Shown here: in pieces, positions 1 through 8,624 of the stretch
How positions within the stretch are numbered: the first letter of the stretch is position 1
Layout: every line of letters starts with the position of its first letter
NCBI GenBank assembly: GCA_036337765.1
Contig: JAYZDP010000209.1
Location: 1 to 58,394 of the forward strand
DNA length: 58,394 bases
Direction: 5' to 3'
Origin: JAYZDP01 sp036337765
GTDB taxonomy: Bacteria > Acidobacteriota > Thermoanaerobaculia > Multivoradales > Multivoraceae
The notes under the pieces: generated by a model
Seen by the model: only the letters and a program-made list of their open reading frames with translations
What the model was told of the DNA's origin: nothing
Databases searched by the model: none
Made by a program: the position numbers and the translations under genes

Positions 1-1
1 T

Positions 2-280
2 CGCCGTGTCGTACACGTCGGTTTCTTCACCAACATGTGCGTCGAGACCACCGTCCGCATGTCGGGCAACCTCGGTTTCGACTCTTATCTTGTCGAGGAG
101 GCCTGTTCTTGCACCAACCGCGTCGGCCCTGACGGTACGGACTACGATCCTGAAGTCGTGCATGCTCTCTCGGTCGCTTCGCTCCATGGAGAGTTCTGCA
201 CCAACATCACCATCGCGGACGCCCTGGCGCTGCTCGGCGGTGGCGTCGAGCGACTCGATCGCGTACAGGGCAACGAGTAG
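2..280 (+). CDS. isochorismatase-family cysteine hydrolase, 3' end
   Basis: The reading frame is open from the window edge, so the N-terminal part is missing. The visible 92 residues are the C-terminal third of an isochorismatase-like hydrolase. The segment FTNMCVETT near the edge holds the nucleophilic Cys of the family, and it is followed by the usual strand, the GPDGTDYD loop and the ASLHGEF helix. The family hydrolyses C-N or enol-ether bonds and includes N-carbamoylsarcosine amidase, nicotinamidase and ureidoacrylate amidase. The TAG stop lies 6 bases before the sarcosine oxidase operon on the same strand, so co-transcription is likely. N-carbamoylsarcosine amidase, which would supply sarcosine, is therefore an attractive but unproven assignment; the substrate-binding Asp and Lys lie outside the window. 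Confidence 0.8.
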   Translation, partial: RRVVHVGFFTNMCVETTVRMSGNLGFDSYLVEEACSCTNRVGPDGTDYDPEVVHALSVASLHGEFCTNITIADALALLGGGVERLDRVQGNE

Positions 281-286
281 GGCTGG

Positions 287-3028
287 ATGTCTCCAGGAAA
301 CGGATTCAGAGTCGATGGCGCGGAGGTGGTCTTCCTCAACCGGGACTCCCTGCTCGATGCGATGCTGCGAGCCGGACTCCATCCGACCGGCGGCGGCTGC
401 CTGTGCTGCGCCGGGGACTGTCCGCACTGCCTGGCGACGGTCGACGGTGTGGGCTACGTGCGCACGTGCCAGGTCCGTGCGGCGTCGGAGATGTCCGTTT
501 CTCGCGACCATCAGGGTGGCAGCTACCCACCCCTGTCGCTCGACACCCCTCCGCTGACTCCCGATTCGACCGGCGGTCCGGTGCGCTACCTACACTGCGA
601 CGTGGTGGTGATCGGCCAGGGTGAGACCGGTCGAGCCGCTGCGGCAGAGGCGGAGGCGCAGGGCAAGAGCGTGCTCGCTCTCGATGTGACCGAAGAGGCC
701 GAGGTGATCGGCATCTATCCGGGTCCTCTGGTCGTGGCCCGCTCACCGGCGGGCATGCTGCACGTGGAGCCGGGGGAGATTGTCGTTGCCACCGGAGCTG
801 CCGAGATCCAGCCCGTGGCGCCCGGCAGTGACTTGTCGGGCATCTTCACCCGTCGCGCAGCGGCGCGGCTCGCGGCCGCAGGGGTCGAGCTCGGGCGGGT
901 GGTCGCGATTGGCGAGCCGCCGACCGGGCTCCAGTGCGAGGTCGTGGAGGGGACCCTCGTGCGCTTCGAGGGCGAGGGGAGCGTGTCGGCGGTCGTCGTC
1001 GCGACCGCCGGCGGAGCGCAGCGCTCGTACTCATGCGCCGCGGTCAGCGTCGCCCTTGGTTTCCAGCCGCGTGACGTCCTGGCCCGCATGGCCAACGGCA
1101 TCGGTGGCTCCCTTCGGGTGCGGGTGATCGGTGAGGCGGCGAAGCCGGCGGATGTTCCTGCCTGTCCGCAGGAGGGCATCGTCTGCCCCTGCTCGCAGGT
1201 CAGTGTCGCGCATCTCGACGCGGTGTGGGATCGCGGCTTCCGCGAGATGGAGTTGGTCAAGCGCGCAACCCTTGCCGGTACGGGCACCTGCCAGGGGGGC
1301 GTCTGCATCCCGTATCTGCGGAGCTTCCTCGCCGATCGGGGAGCGGAGCTGCAGTCGCCCTTCACGGCACGGCCGCTTGCCAAGCAGCGCACCCTCGGTG
1401 AGATTGCCGCCGGCGCCTACTACCACGCAACCCCACGCACGGCGCTCGACGCCGAGCATCGGCGCCTCGGTGCTCAGATGGAGCGCTCCGGCGGCTGGTT
1501 CCGGCCGTGGCGCTACGCGGATCCCGCCGAGGAATGCCACGCGGTGCGTGAGGCTGTGTCGATCTGCGACGTCTCGACCCTGGGCAAGATGCGGGTCTCT
1601 GGTCCAGATGCGTTGGAGCTGCTCGAGCGCCTCTATCCGACGCCGGTCTCGACGCTGAAGCCCGGCCGTTCGCGTTATGCCCTGCTTCTGGACGAGAAAG
1701 GCTACGTGCTCGACGACGGCCTGATCTGTCGCGACGAGCGCGCCGACGGGCCACCGCGGTACCGATTGACGTTCACGAGCGGCGGATCGACTCTGGCCGA
1801 GCTGTGGATGCGTGACTGGGCGGAATCGTGGGGCCTCGACGTGCGCCTGATGAACCAGACCATGTCGCTCGGTGCGATCAACGTCACCGGTCCGATGGCG
1901 GCGGAGCTCCTGTTTCGTGCCGGAACACAAACGCTGCCCAGCTTCGGCGGCCATGGGGTCAGTCGCGTGGCGGGGGTGTCGTGCCGGATCTTCCGGCTCA
2001 GTTTCACGGGCGAGCTGTCCTACGAGCTCCATCACGCCGCCGGCGACTCGGTTGCACTTTGGCGCCGGCTCCTGGAGCTCGGCGACGACCTCGGTTGCCG
2101 GCCGCACGGACTCGACGCCCTGCTGCGCCTGCGATTGGAGAAGGGCCACATCCTCGTCGGCCAGGATACCGATTTCGATTCCACACCACGGCGCATCGCA
2201 CACGAGTGGGCGGTCAAGCTCGACAAGGGCGATTTCGTGGGCCGGTTGTCTGTGCTGCGGACCAATCGGATTCCGCTCGATCGCCAGCTCGTCGGGCTGG
2301 AAATGGAGTCTCCGGCGCCGATCGAGGGTGCTGTGATTTGGCACGAAGGCGAGTTTGCCGGCTACGTGACCTCTAGCACCGACTCCCCAGCACTCGGTAG
2401 AGCGGTCATGTTGGGTTGGGTTGCCACGGTCGACGGCGACGCAACACTCCCCGCTGAGGTCACGATTGCCGATCGACCGGCTCGGCGAGTGGCGACACCG
2501 TTCTATGACCGCGAAGGGCAGCGGGCCCGAGTGGTGGTCGAAACACCGGCGCCGACCGCGTCTGCGGTGGCCGCAGGAAGGGGCCGGTCCAATGCGACGT
2601 CACTGCCGCGACTCGAAGAAGTCGGCGACGGCAGCTTTTGTCGCGTTTCGCTGAGCCGAGTCGTGGCCACACAGGCGGCGATCTCCGAGCTCGCCGAGGT
2701 CTTCGCCGGCGAGGCTGTGTGCCTGCGGGTCGCTGCCGACGAGATTCTTGTCGACGCCCCGGTTTCGGCCGAGCAAGTATCGGATCCACACGCCCTCGTC
2801 GAGCGCGAAAGCGGATTTGCGGCCGCACGATTCGCAGTGGAGACGGCCGCGGATCTGCTACGGGCCACATGTGAATGGTGTCTGCCCGAGTCGCGGCCGG
2901 CGTTTGCCCAGGGCAGCGTCGCGGATCTGCCGGTGAAGCTATGGCTGGAAGAGAGCCACGTTTTCTTTCTCGTGCCGGAGCCCTTCGCGCTCGAGCTCGA
3001 GCAGCGGCTCGGCGAGGCGCGGTCGTGA
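287..3028 (+). CDS. soxA: sarcosine oxidase alpha subunit (SoxA) fused to a SoxG-like gamma domain
   Basis: A 913-residue multidomain protein. Residues about 1-75 form a [2Fe-2S] ferredoxin-like domain with clustered cysteines (CLCCAGDCPHC, then TC). Residues about 104-280 form a reduced FAD/NAD-binding domain with GQGETG and VVATGAAE. Residues about 292-355 are a BFD-like [2Fe-2S] domain with a CPC pair and a CQGGVC pair. Residues about 380-770 are a GcvT aminomethyltransferase-type folate domain. The last roughly 140 residues match the SoxG fold, for example PAFAQG followed by LPVKLW. The SoxA part is shorter than the usual 950-1000 residues. Heterotetrameric sarcosine oxidase converts sarcosine to glycine, passing formaldehyde to tetrahydrofolate. 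The stop overlaps the soxB start (GTGA), indicating coupling. Gamma is normally a separate subunit, so the fusion is unusual. A related N-methyl or opine amino-acid oxidase remains possible. Confidence 0.85.
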   Translation: MSPGNGFRVDGAEVVFLNRDSLLDAMLRAGLHPTGGGCLCCAGDCPHCLATVDGVGYVRTCQVRAASEMSVSRDHQGGSYPPLSLDTPPLTPDSTGGPVRYLHCDVVVIGQGETGRAAAAEAEAQGKSVLALDVTEEAEVIGIYPGPLVVARSPAGMLHVEPGEIVVATGAAEIQPVAPGSDLSGIFTRRAAARLAAAGVELGRVVAIGEPPTGLQCEVVEGTLVRFEGEGSVSAVVVATAGGAQRSYSCAAVSVALGFQPRDVLARMANGIGGSLRVRVIGEAAKPADVPACPQEGIVCPCSQVSVAHLDAVWDRGFREMELVKRATLAGTGTCQGGVCIPYLRSFLADRGAELQSPFTARPLAKQRTLGEIAAGAYYHATPRTALDAEHRRLGAQMERSGGWFRPWRYADPAEECHAVREAVSICDVSTLGKMRVSGPDALELLERLYPTPVSTLKPGRSRYALLLDEKGYVLDDGLICRDERADGPPRYRLTFTSGGSTLAELWMRDWAESWGLDVRLMNQTMSLGAINVTGPMAAELLFRAGTQTLPSFGGHGVSRVAGVSCRIFRLSFTGELSYELHHAAGDSVALWRRLLELGDDLGCRPHGLDALLRLRLEKGHILVGQDTDFDSTPRRIAHEWAVKLDKGDFVGRLSVLRTNRIPLDRQLVGLEMESPAPIEGAVIWHEGEFAGYVTSSTDSPALGRAVMLGWVATVDGDATLPAEVTIADRPARRVATPFYDREGQRARVVVETPAPTASAVAAGRGRSNATSLPRLEEVGDGSFCRVSLSRVVATQAAISELAEVFAGEAVCLRVAADEILVDAPVSAEQVSDPHALVERESGFAAARFAVETAADLLRATCEWCLPESRPAFAQGSVADLPVKLWLEESHVFFLVPEPFALELEQRLGEARS

Positions 3029-4233
3029 ATCCGTACATGGAGCGCAAGGTCGAGCTGCGCTGGTGCGAGCCGAAGCAGAGCTACGACGTCGTCATCATCG
3101 GCGGCGGAGGTCACGGCTTGGCCACCGCCTACTACCTGGCGACGCGCCACGGCATCACGAACGTCGCCGTCTTGGAGCGCAGCTACGTCGGCTCTGGCAA
3201 TTCGGGCCGCAACACGACCGTGATTCGCGCCAACTACGGTATCCCCGAGGCGGTGCGCTTCTATCAGCGCTCGCTCGATCTCTACCAGCGGCTCGAAGAC
3301 GAGACAGATCGCGACCTCATGCACATGTCCAAGGGTGTCCTCTGGCTCGCACATAGCGAGATGGGAGTGCGCCAGGAGCGCGCCCGTGCCGAGATCAACC
3401 AGGCGTTTGGCGCCAAGACCGACTTCGTCACGCCCGAGGAGGTCAAGAAGCTCTGCCCGCCGATCGATCTGTCCGGCGGCGGCGTATGGCCGGTCATGGG
3501 CGGTACCTACCACTCTGAGGGCGCCACCGCGCGGCACGACCGAGTGGTCTGGGCGTTCGCCGAAGGAGCGATGCGCGAGGGGGCACACGTACACCAGCGA
3601 GTCGAGGTGACCGGGCTGACGAGGGTCGGCGATCGGGTTACCGGCGTCGAGACCAACGCGGGGCCGATCTCCGCGGGTGTGGTGCTGTCGGCCGTCGGGG
3701 GTCACGTCACCCGCATCGCCGACATGGCCGGACTGCGCATCCCCATCCGCACTCACCAGCTCCAAGCCTTCGTCACCAACCATTACCAGCTGCAGTTCGA
3801 CCCTATCGTTTCGTCGTCGGATCTGCTGTTTTACGTTTCGCAGACCGCGCGTGGCGAGATGCTCATGGGCGCGGAGATCGATCGCCAGCCGAGCTACTCC
3901 TACCAGTCGGGCCATCCGTTTCTGCGCGCTACCGCCTTTCGCGCGATGACGCTCCTGCCCTTCCTGCGCGACCTGCGCGTGTTGCGCCAGTGGACCGGGG
4001 TGTGCGACATGTCGCCCGACTACTCCCCGGTCCTGGGCAAGACCGGTGTCGAGGGCTTCTACATCTCGACCGGCTGGGGCACCTGGGGCTTCAAGGCCAT
4101 TCCCGCCAGCGGGGAGCAGCTTGCGCAGCTCATCGCCACCGGCGAGACACCGCCGCTCATCGCCCCCTTCGCGCTGGACCGCTTCCGCCGCGACCGCACG
4201 CTTGCAGATCGAGGCTCGGCCGGCACCCACTGA
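3025..4233 (+). CDS. soxB: sarcosine oxidase beta subunit (SoxB)
   Basis: A 402-residue FAD-dependent DAO-family oxidoreductase, close to the usual SoxB length. The N-terminal dinucleotide-binding loop is VVIIGGGGHGLATAYYL. The RHD motif places His171 where the covalent FMN is attached in known SoxB proteins (around residue 173). The C-terminal motif STGWGTWGFKAIPASG is typical of the family. GTG at 3025 is chosen because it overlaps the soxA stop and gives full length; ATG at 3037 is an alternative. The subunit holds the catalytic site for oxidising the N-methyl amine and the covalent flavin that reacts with oxygen. It follows soxA rather than preceding soxD-soxA as in the classic soxBDAG order. 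Confidence 0.88.
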   Translation: MNPYMERKVELRWCEPKQSYDVVIIGGGGHGLATAYYLATRHGITNVAVLERSYVGSGNSGRNTTVIRANYGIPEAVRFYQRSLDLYQRLEDETDRDLMHMSKGVLWLAHSEMGVRQERARAEINQAFGAKTDFVTPEEVKKLCPPIDLSGGGVWPVMGGTYHSEGATARHDRVVWAFAEGAMREGAHVHQRVEVTGLTRVGDRVTGVETNAGPISAGVVLSAVGGHVTRIADMAGLRIPIRTHQLQAFVTNHYQLQFDPIVSSSDLLFYVSQTARGEMLMGAEIDRQPSYSYQSGHPFLRATAFRAMTLLPFLRDLRVLRQWTGVCDMSPDYSPVLGKTGVEGFYISTGWGTWGFKAIPASGEQLAQLIATGETPPLIAPFALDRFRRDRTLADRGSAGTH

Positions 4234-4234
4234 A

Positions 4235-4471
4235 ATGAGCATCAAGATCCCCTGCCCGAACTGCGGCGAACGGCCCCTGGAGGAGTTCCTCTTCGGCGAG
4301 GTCCCGGTGGTGCCCGAATCGATCACCGATCCCGAGGAGCGCGACTTCGACCGCGCCTTCATGCGCTCGAACCCCGAGGGGCCGGTGGTCGAACGCTGGT
4401 TCCACGTCTACGGCTGCCGCCGCTGGGTTACGGTGCAGCGCGACACGCGGGACGAGACGATTCTCGGCTGA
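4235..4471 (+). CDS. soxD: sarcosine oxidase delta subunit (SoxD)
   Basis: A 78-residue protein starting at ATG 4235, one base after the soxB stop. It has the SoxD zinc site: Cys7 and Cys10 in CPNCGERP, and the His and Cys of WFHVYGCRRW. It also carries the conserved W..V.RDT.D C-terminal segment. SoxD is a small zinc-binding structural subunit of the heterotetramer. Its tight placement after soxB shows the complex is encoded by three genes here, with gamma inside soxA. No other function is plausible for this motif set. Confidence 0.88.
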   Translation: MSIKIPCPNCGERPLEEFLFGEVPVVPESITDPEERDFDRAFMRSNPEGPVVERWFHVYGCRRWVTVQRDTRDETILG

Positions 4472-4544
4472 CTCCCCGGCTAGCCGTCGTGCGACCCACT
4501 TCCTCAACGGCGTCTTTCCGTTGCGGCGAGTCGGATGAGCGACC

Positions 4545-5813
4545 TTACGATTCGTCGGCGTACGGCTCGCCGAGTCGGTACTCTGGGTGGCTGTCGAGGT
4601 AGGCATCTACCCGCTCGACCGTCCCGATCGCGACCGGAAGAAAGTCGAGGGCCCGTCTTAGCCGGTCGTTCGGCTCGGCGCAGCTGAACCTGAGAAACCC
4701 CGCGCCGGCATCGCCGAAACACTCACCGCCGAGGCAGGCGACCCCGAAATCGTCGTCGGCTCCCTCCAACAGGTACATCGCCAGGCCGTGGCTGGTGATA
4801 CTGAGGCGGTTGCAGATCGGAACGACGGAGGGGAATACGTAAAACGTGGCGGTGGGGTCGAGGGCGTGGATCCCCTCGATCGAGTTGAGTCCTTCAGTCA
4901 GGAGCACCACCTTGTCGCGGAACTCGGCCATGACGCGATCGCGTTCGGCGTCGTCATGCTCCAGGGCCGCGGCCCCGGCGAGCTGCACCAGCGGCGGTGT
5001 GCACGACAGGGTCGTGTTGACCATCTTGCCGATGGCGTCTGCGATCGGCTCGGAGGCGACCGCGAAGCCAAGACGCCAGCCGCTCATGCTGTAGGACTTC
5101 GAGAAGGTGTAGGCGGCGACACACTGGTCCATCATTCCGGCCTCAGCGAGGATCGACCGGTGCCGCCCCCGCCAGACCATGTGGCAGTACGGCTCGTCGC
5201 TGAAGACGGCGACGTCGCGGCCGCGGATGAGATTGGCGATCGCCGTGAGGTCCGCCTCGGTCGTCACCCCACCGGTAGGGTTGTGCGGCGAGTTGAGAAA
5301 GATCGCCTTGGGCTGCGGGTCGTCGGCGAGGAAGTGTTCGATAGCTGCCAGGTCGGGGCGAAACTCGTTTGACTGTCGCAGCGATGTGAGGATCGCCCGC
5401 GCGCCGCGGCGCTCGATGTTGGGGATGTAGGTGGGGAAGAAGGGGCTGAAGACAAGCACCCCGTCACCAGCATCGAGAAATGCCTCGCAGAAGAACTGCT
5501 CGAACACCTTTGCCCCGGGGCCGGCGACGATGTTCGCTGCGGTGGCCGGGATCGAGAACTCGCGCGACACGAAGCGGGCCGCCGCCTGACGGAACCCCGG
5601 AATGCCGGGTGAGGGGCAGTAGTGCGACTGATTCGCCGAGATCGCCTGCGTGCCCGCCGACTTGGCGGAGGCAGTGGAGTCGAACGGGCTGTCGCCGATC
5701 TCGAGCTCGACGACGTCCTTGCCTGCCGCCTGCAGCTGCTTGGCGATTCCCAAGACCGTGAAGGCGGTCTCCACGGACAGCGTCTGTGCGAATCGACTGA
5801 GTGTTGCGCTCAT
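4545..5813 (-). CDS. class I/II pyridoxal-phosphate aminotransferase
   Basis: A 422-residue fold-type I aminotransferase. The PLP-binding features are all present: NSPHNPTGG (Asn and Gly near 174-182), SDEPY (Asp206 and Tyr209) and FSKSYSMSGWRLG with the Schiff-base Lys239. The start at 5813 is preceded by AGAAGGA at a good distance. The enzyme would transaminate an amino acid, with specificity (aspartate, alanine or aromatic) not readable from sequence. It converges on soxD with 73 bases between stops, so it is not part of that operon, although glycine and alanine metabolism could connect them. A small upstream reading frame (5833-6033) appears to share its transcript. Confidence 0.85.
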   Translation of the reverse strand: MSATLSRFAQTLSVETAFTVLGIAKQLQAAGKDVVELEIGDSPFDSTASAKSAGTQAISANQSHYCPSPGIPGFRQAAARFVSREFSIPATAANIVAGPGAKVFEQFFCEAFLDAGDGVLVFSPFFPTYIPNIERRGARAILTSLRQSNEFRPDLAAIEHFLADDPQPKAIFLNSPHNPTGGVTTEADLTAIANLIRGRDVAVFSDEPYCHMVWRGRHRSILAEAGMMDQCVAAYTFSKSYSMSGWRLGFAVASEPIADAIGKMVNTTLSCTPPLVQLAGAAALEHDDAERDRVMAEFRDKVVLLTEGLNSIEGIHALDPTATFYVFPSVVPICNRLSITSHGLAMYLLEGADDDFGVACLGGECFGDAGAGFLRFSCAEPNDRLRRALDFLPVAIGTVERVDAYLDSHPEYRLGEPYADES

Positions 5814-5832
5814 GGCTGTCCTTCTAGCGGGG

Positions 5833-6033
5833 TCAGTTGCAGGACCCCGGGCGGACGATCTCGAGCAGATCGATCGCCGGTACGCGCTCGTAGAAGATCG
5901 TAGCCAGCCGGCCGAAGGCGGTCTGCGGCTCCGGAAGCTCCGCCGCACGGACCTCCGCCCATCGAGGTAACCGAGACTCGCCGAAGAATGCCAGCAGCAG
6001 ACGAACTTCCTTGGATGGATCGGTCTCGTGCAT
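5833..6033 (-). CDS. hypothetical 66-residue protein
   Basis: A short reading frame ending 19 bases upstream of the aminotransferase start on the same strand. Its composition is protein-like rather than shadow-like: a charged N-terminus, mixed helices, and a hydrophobic-acidic C-terminus (AIDLLEIVRPG). No antisense gene explains it. It begins at ATG 6033 and overlaps nothing of substance, but no family is recognised and no signal peptide or membrane segment is visible. It could be a small accessory protein or simply the transcribed leader of the aminotransferase. Confidence 0.4.
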   Translation of the reverse strand: MHETDPSKEVRLLLAFFGESRLPRWAEVRAAELPEPQTAFGRLATIFYERVPAIDLLEIVRPGSCN

Positions 6034-6105
6034 GCGATCGAGACGGCAAGATACAACGAGCGTGGGGAGCGGACTAAGATGGCCGACCCGAAGGGAGATC
6101 CAACC

Positions 6106-6882
6106 ATGACAGAGCCCGTTCTGCTAGTCGACAAGACCGACGGCATCGCCACACTCACACTGAACCGACCCGACAAGATGAACGCGCTCTCCGCCGAGCT
6201 GCGAGACACGCTCGGCGATGAATTGGATCGGCTGCGTACCGATCGCGGAGTCGGTGTCGTGATCCTGACCGGCGCAGGCAAAGCGTTCTGCGCCGGGCTC
6301 GACCTCAAGGAGATGGGCGACCCGAGTGGGCCACGCACCAGCGTTGCCGATCCCCCGGCGCTCCTACGAGCATTGCCGCAGCCGGTGATCGGCGCGATCA
6401 ACGGGCTGGCAGTGACCGGTGGGTTCGAGATCTCGCTGTCCTGCGACATGTTGATCGCGACTCCCGAGGCCGCATTCGCCGACACTCACGCGCGAGTCGG
6501 GCTGCTTGCCGGATGGGGGCTGTCGCAGCGTCTGTCGCGCGCGATCGGCATCAACCGCGCCAAAGAGCTGTCGCTGACCGGCAACTACCTGCCCGCCGAC
6601 CGCGCCTGCGAGTGGGGCCTGGTCAACCGGGTCGTGTCGCGCGACGAGCTCCTGCCAACCTGCCGCTCGCTCGCTCGCGACATGCTGTCGTGCGTGCCCG
6701 AGGCGATGCGGCAGTACAAGCGCATGATCGACCGTGGCTACGATCTCGCCCTCGGCGATGCCATGACGTACGAGGTCGAGGTCTCGCGCATGCATCAGTC
6801 CCCGGCACCCGAGACGGTCGCGGAGCGGCTGCCTGGCATCCGGAATCGCGGTCGCGACCAGGCCTATGGATCCGATGTCTGA
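6106..6882 (+). CDS. enoyl-CoA hydratase/isomerase (crotonase) family protein
   Basis: A 258-residue crotonase-fold protein. ATG 6106 is preferred because AAGGGAG lies just upstream; ATG 6079 and 6028 are in frame but less good. The oxyanion-hole segment is AFCAGLDLKEMG, and the second Gly-rich turn with a catalytic-type Glu is GGFEISLSCD. The position that holds the second catalytic Glu in true hydratases is not acidic (HARVGLLAGWG), so an isomerase or another CoA-dependent reaction is as likely as hydration. It overlaps the following isomerase-like gene by 17 bases, indicating one transcription unit for degradation of an acyl-CoA or aromatic-derived compound. Confidence 0.83.
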   Translation: MTEPVLLVDKTDGIATLTLNRPDKMNALSAELRDTLGDELDRLRTDRGVGVVILTGAGKAFCAGLDLKEMGDPSGPRTSVADPPALLRALPQPVIGAINGLAVTGGFEISLSCDMLIATPEAAFADTHARVGLLAGWGLSQRLSRAIGINRAKELSLTGNYLPADRACEWGLVNRVVSRDELLPTCRSLARDMLSCVPEAMRQYKRMIDRGYDLALGDAMTYEVEVSRMHQSPAPETVAERLPGIRNRGRDQAYGSDV

Positions 6883-7543
6883 GCGAACGCTTCGATTTAT
6901 CTTCGACTACGAGTCGCCGAATGCCTACATCGCATGGATGGAGCTACCGCGGTTGGAGGAGACCTACGGCCTGCATCTGGAGCTGACCCCGGTCCTCTAC
7001 GCCGGTCTGCTCGATGCCCACGGCAGTGTCGGCCCAGGAGAGATCTCGGCGAAGGGCCGTTGGATGACGAGGGATCTGCTGCGCAAGTCGGCGCGGCTCG
7101 GGGTGCCGCTGAATCCTCCACCACATTTCCCGTTCAACCCGCTCCTGGCGCTGCGGGTGTCGCTGCTCGATTTCGCCGACGAGACGCGTCGCTGCGTGAT
7201 CCAGGCTCTGTTCGAGGCGGTCTGGGTGCGCGAGCTACATGTGAGCGAGCTTGCGATAGTCGAACGGGTCCTGGACGAGCTGGATCTTCCCGCGGCGGAG
7301 CTCCTCGAGCAGGCGCAGTCCCCAGAGATCAAGACCCTCCTGCGCAGCCAGACCGACGAAGTCGCCGCGCGCGGCGTTTTCGGCGTTCCCGCCATGGAGG
7401 TCGACGGCGAGATCTTCTGGGGCTACGACGACTTCCCGCACCTCGAGCTCTTCCTTGCCGGCGAGGACCCGCTGGACCCCCAGCGCCTGGCCGACTGGGC
7501 GAAGCCGCGCCCGGCGTCGTCGAATCGGCGCGCCTACCGCTAG
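6866..7543 (+). CDS. 2-hydroxychromene-2-carboxylate isomerase-like, DsbA-fold protein
   Basis: A 225-residue protein of the HCCA isomerase / DsbA-like thioredoxin-fold group. It opens with the strand LRFIFDYESPNAYIA, where the active-site Cys of disulfide oxidoreductases is replaced by SPNAY, as in glutathione-dependent kappa-class isomerases. The C-terminal cis-Pro loop is GVFGVPAMEVDGE, followed by FWGYDDFPHLELFL. It likely uses glutathione to isomerise a small aromatic intermediate. It overlaps the crotonase gene and is followed by a hairpin terminator at 7547. ATG 6875 is an alternative start. Two distant paralogues lie at 33.5-34.9 kb. Confidence 0.8.
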   Translation: MDPMSERTLRFIFDYESPNAYIAWMELPRLEETYGLHLELTPVLYAGLLDAHGSVGPGEISAKGRWMTRDLLRKSARLGVPLNPPPHFPFNPLLALRVSLLDFADETRRCVIQALFEAVWVRELHVSELAIVERVLDELDLPAAELLEQAQSPEIKTLLRSQTDEVAARGVFGVPAMEVDGEIFWGYDDFPHLELFLAGEDPLDPQRLADWAKPRPASSNRRAYR

Positions 7544-7546
7544 GGA

Positions 7547-7571
7547 GTCGAGGGACTCCGAGTCCCTCGAC
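7547..7571 (+). terminator. hairpin terminator after the crotonase/isomerase operon
   Basis: An uninterrupted 11-base-pair stem (GTCGAGGGACT with AGTCCCTCGAC) and a 3-base loop start 3 bases after the TAG of the isomerase-like gene. No T-run follows, as is common in high-GC genomes. Confidence 0.6.
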
Positions 7572-7575
7572 CAAG

Positions 7576-8624
7576 ATGTCTCCCTTCACTCCTACCGATT
7601 CCGAGGTAGCTGACTACGAGGGCAGGGTCGATGCCATTTTGCGTGATGCTCCCGCCGCCGCGTCCTCGATGATCCAGAGTTTCCGACGCCAGCTGCCCGG
7701 TTGCGGCATGGGGATCCCATCCGGAGCTTTTGGAGACCCTGCTCGATGCAGGCGCCTCGAAGTCGGCCTGTGCCCCAATGGCCAGGACCGCAGCGGCAAG
7801 ATCTGGGGAGGTCTGGTGCCATGGGGAATGGCGAGTCCGGGCTTCGGAACCGCGAAGGAGTCGCCTTAGAGAGCTGGCGCCAACGAGAACACCGTCTTGT
7901 CGGTGAGCCACGACGTCGAGGTCGACGGCGAGCCGTTGGCCGCTGGCAGTTACGGGCTGCACATGATTCCGCAGCCGCCGCCCGAGAAGTGGACGATTAT
8001 CTTCTCGCACAACTCCTCGTCCTGGGGCAGCTTCTTCTACGACCCGGCGGAAGACGCCCTACGCGTCGACGTGCTGCCAGCCGAAGCGGATTTCCGCGAA
8101 TGGCGGACCTACGACTTCGTTGATCGCCAGCCCACCGAGACGACGGTGACGCTGCACTGGGAGAAGGTGCAGGTGCCGTTCACGATCTCGGTTCCCGACA
8201 TGACGGGCCCCACCTCGACCGGGTGCTCGGGTGGGCCGAGGCGGCGATCTCGCGCCCCTTCGTCGGGCAGGAGATCTTCGCGACGCTACAGACCAAGGCG
8301 TTGATCCAGGCTCGCCTCGATCGCAACGCCGATGCTGATCCGATCCCTGCCAAGCTCTACGACATCGGTAACGAGAATGAGATCAACAACCTCGACTATG
8401 GGTTCCTGTTCCAGTTGCAGGATCCGGATCGCGCGATCGAAATCTTCGCCCGCAACGTCCCCGCGAGTCCGAAGTCATGGAACGCACACGACAGCCTCGC
8501 TGAGGCCTACGCCGCCAAGGGCGACAAGGACGAAGCGCGGAAGCACTACAAGCATGCGCTCGAGATGGCCCCCGAAGCCCAGCACTCACGAATCGAGGGA
8601 GTGCTGGGCGGGCTAGGAGATTAG
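7576..8624 (+). pseudogene. disrupted DUF2911/TPR protein gene
   Basis: The DUF2911 signature is clear in frame 1: DRSGKIWGGLVPWG, then GANENTV, SHDVEVDGEPLAAGSYGLH, SSWGSFFYDPAEDALRV and FTISVPD. A TPR-like C-terminal region follows (WNAHDSLAEAYAAKGD). Two lesions are visible. A TAG at 7867-7869 stands exactly where the family has the Trp of WRAGANEN, consistent with a TGG-to-TAG change. A single-base frameshift near 8205, in the run GGGCCCC, moves the rest into frame 3. The first 70 codons do not match the family's signal-peptide region, so the 5' end looks rearranged as well. The frame ends on the convergent acyl-CoA dehydrogenase stop. Intact relatives are secreted proteins of unknown function. 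Confidence 0.75.

Noticed and set aside
1031..2344. 437-codon minus-strand open frame opposite soxA
   Set aside because: Shadow of a high-GC gene: the plus strand has clear SoxA domains, and the antisense translation is rich in Arg, His and Gln without any family pattern.
2503..4362. 619-codon minus-strand open frame opposite soxB
   Set aside because: SoxB motifs, including the flavin-binding His, lie on the plus strand; the antisense protein has no domain.
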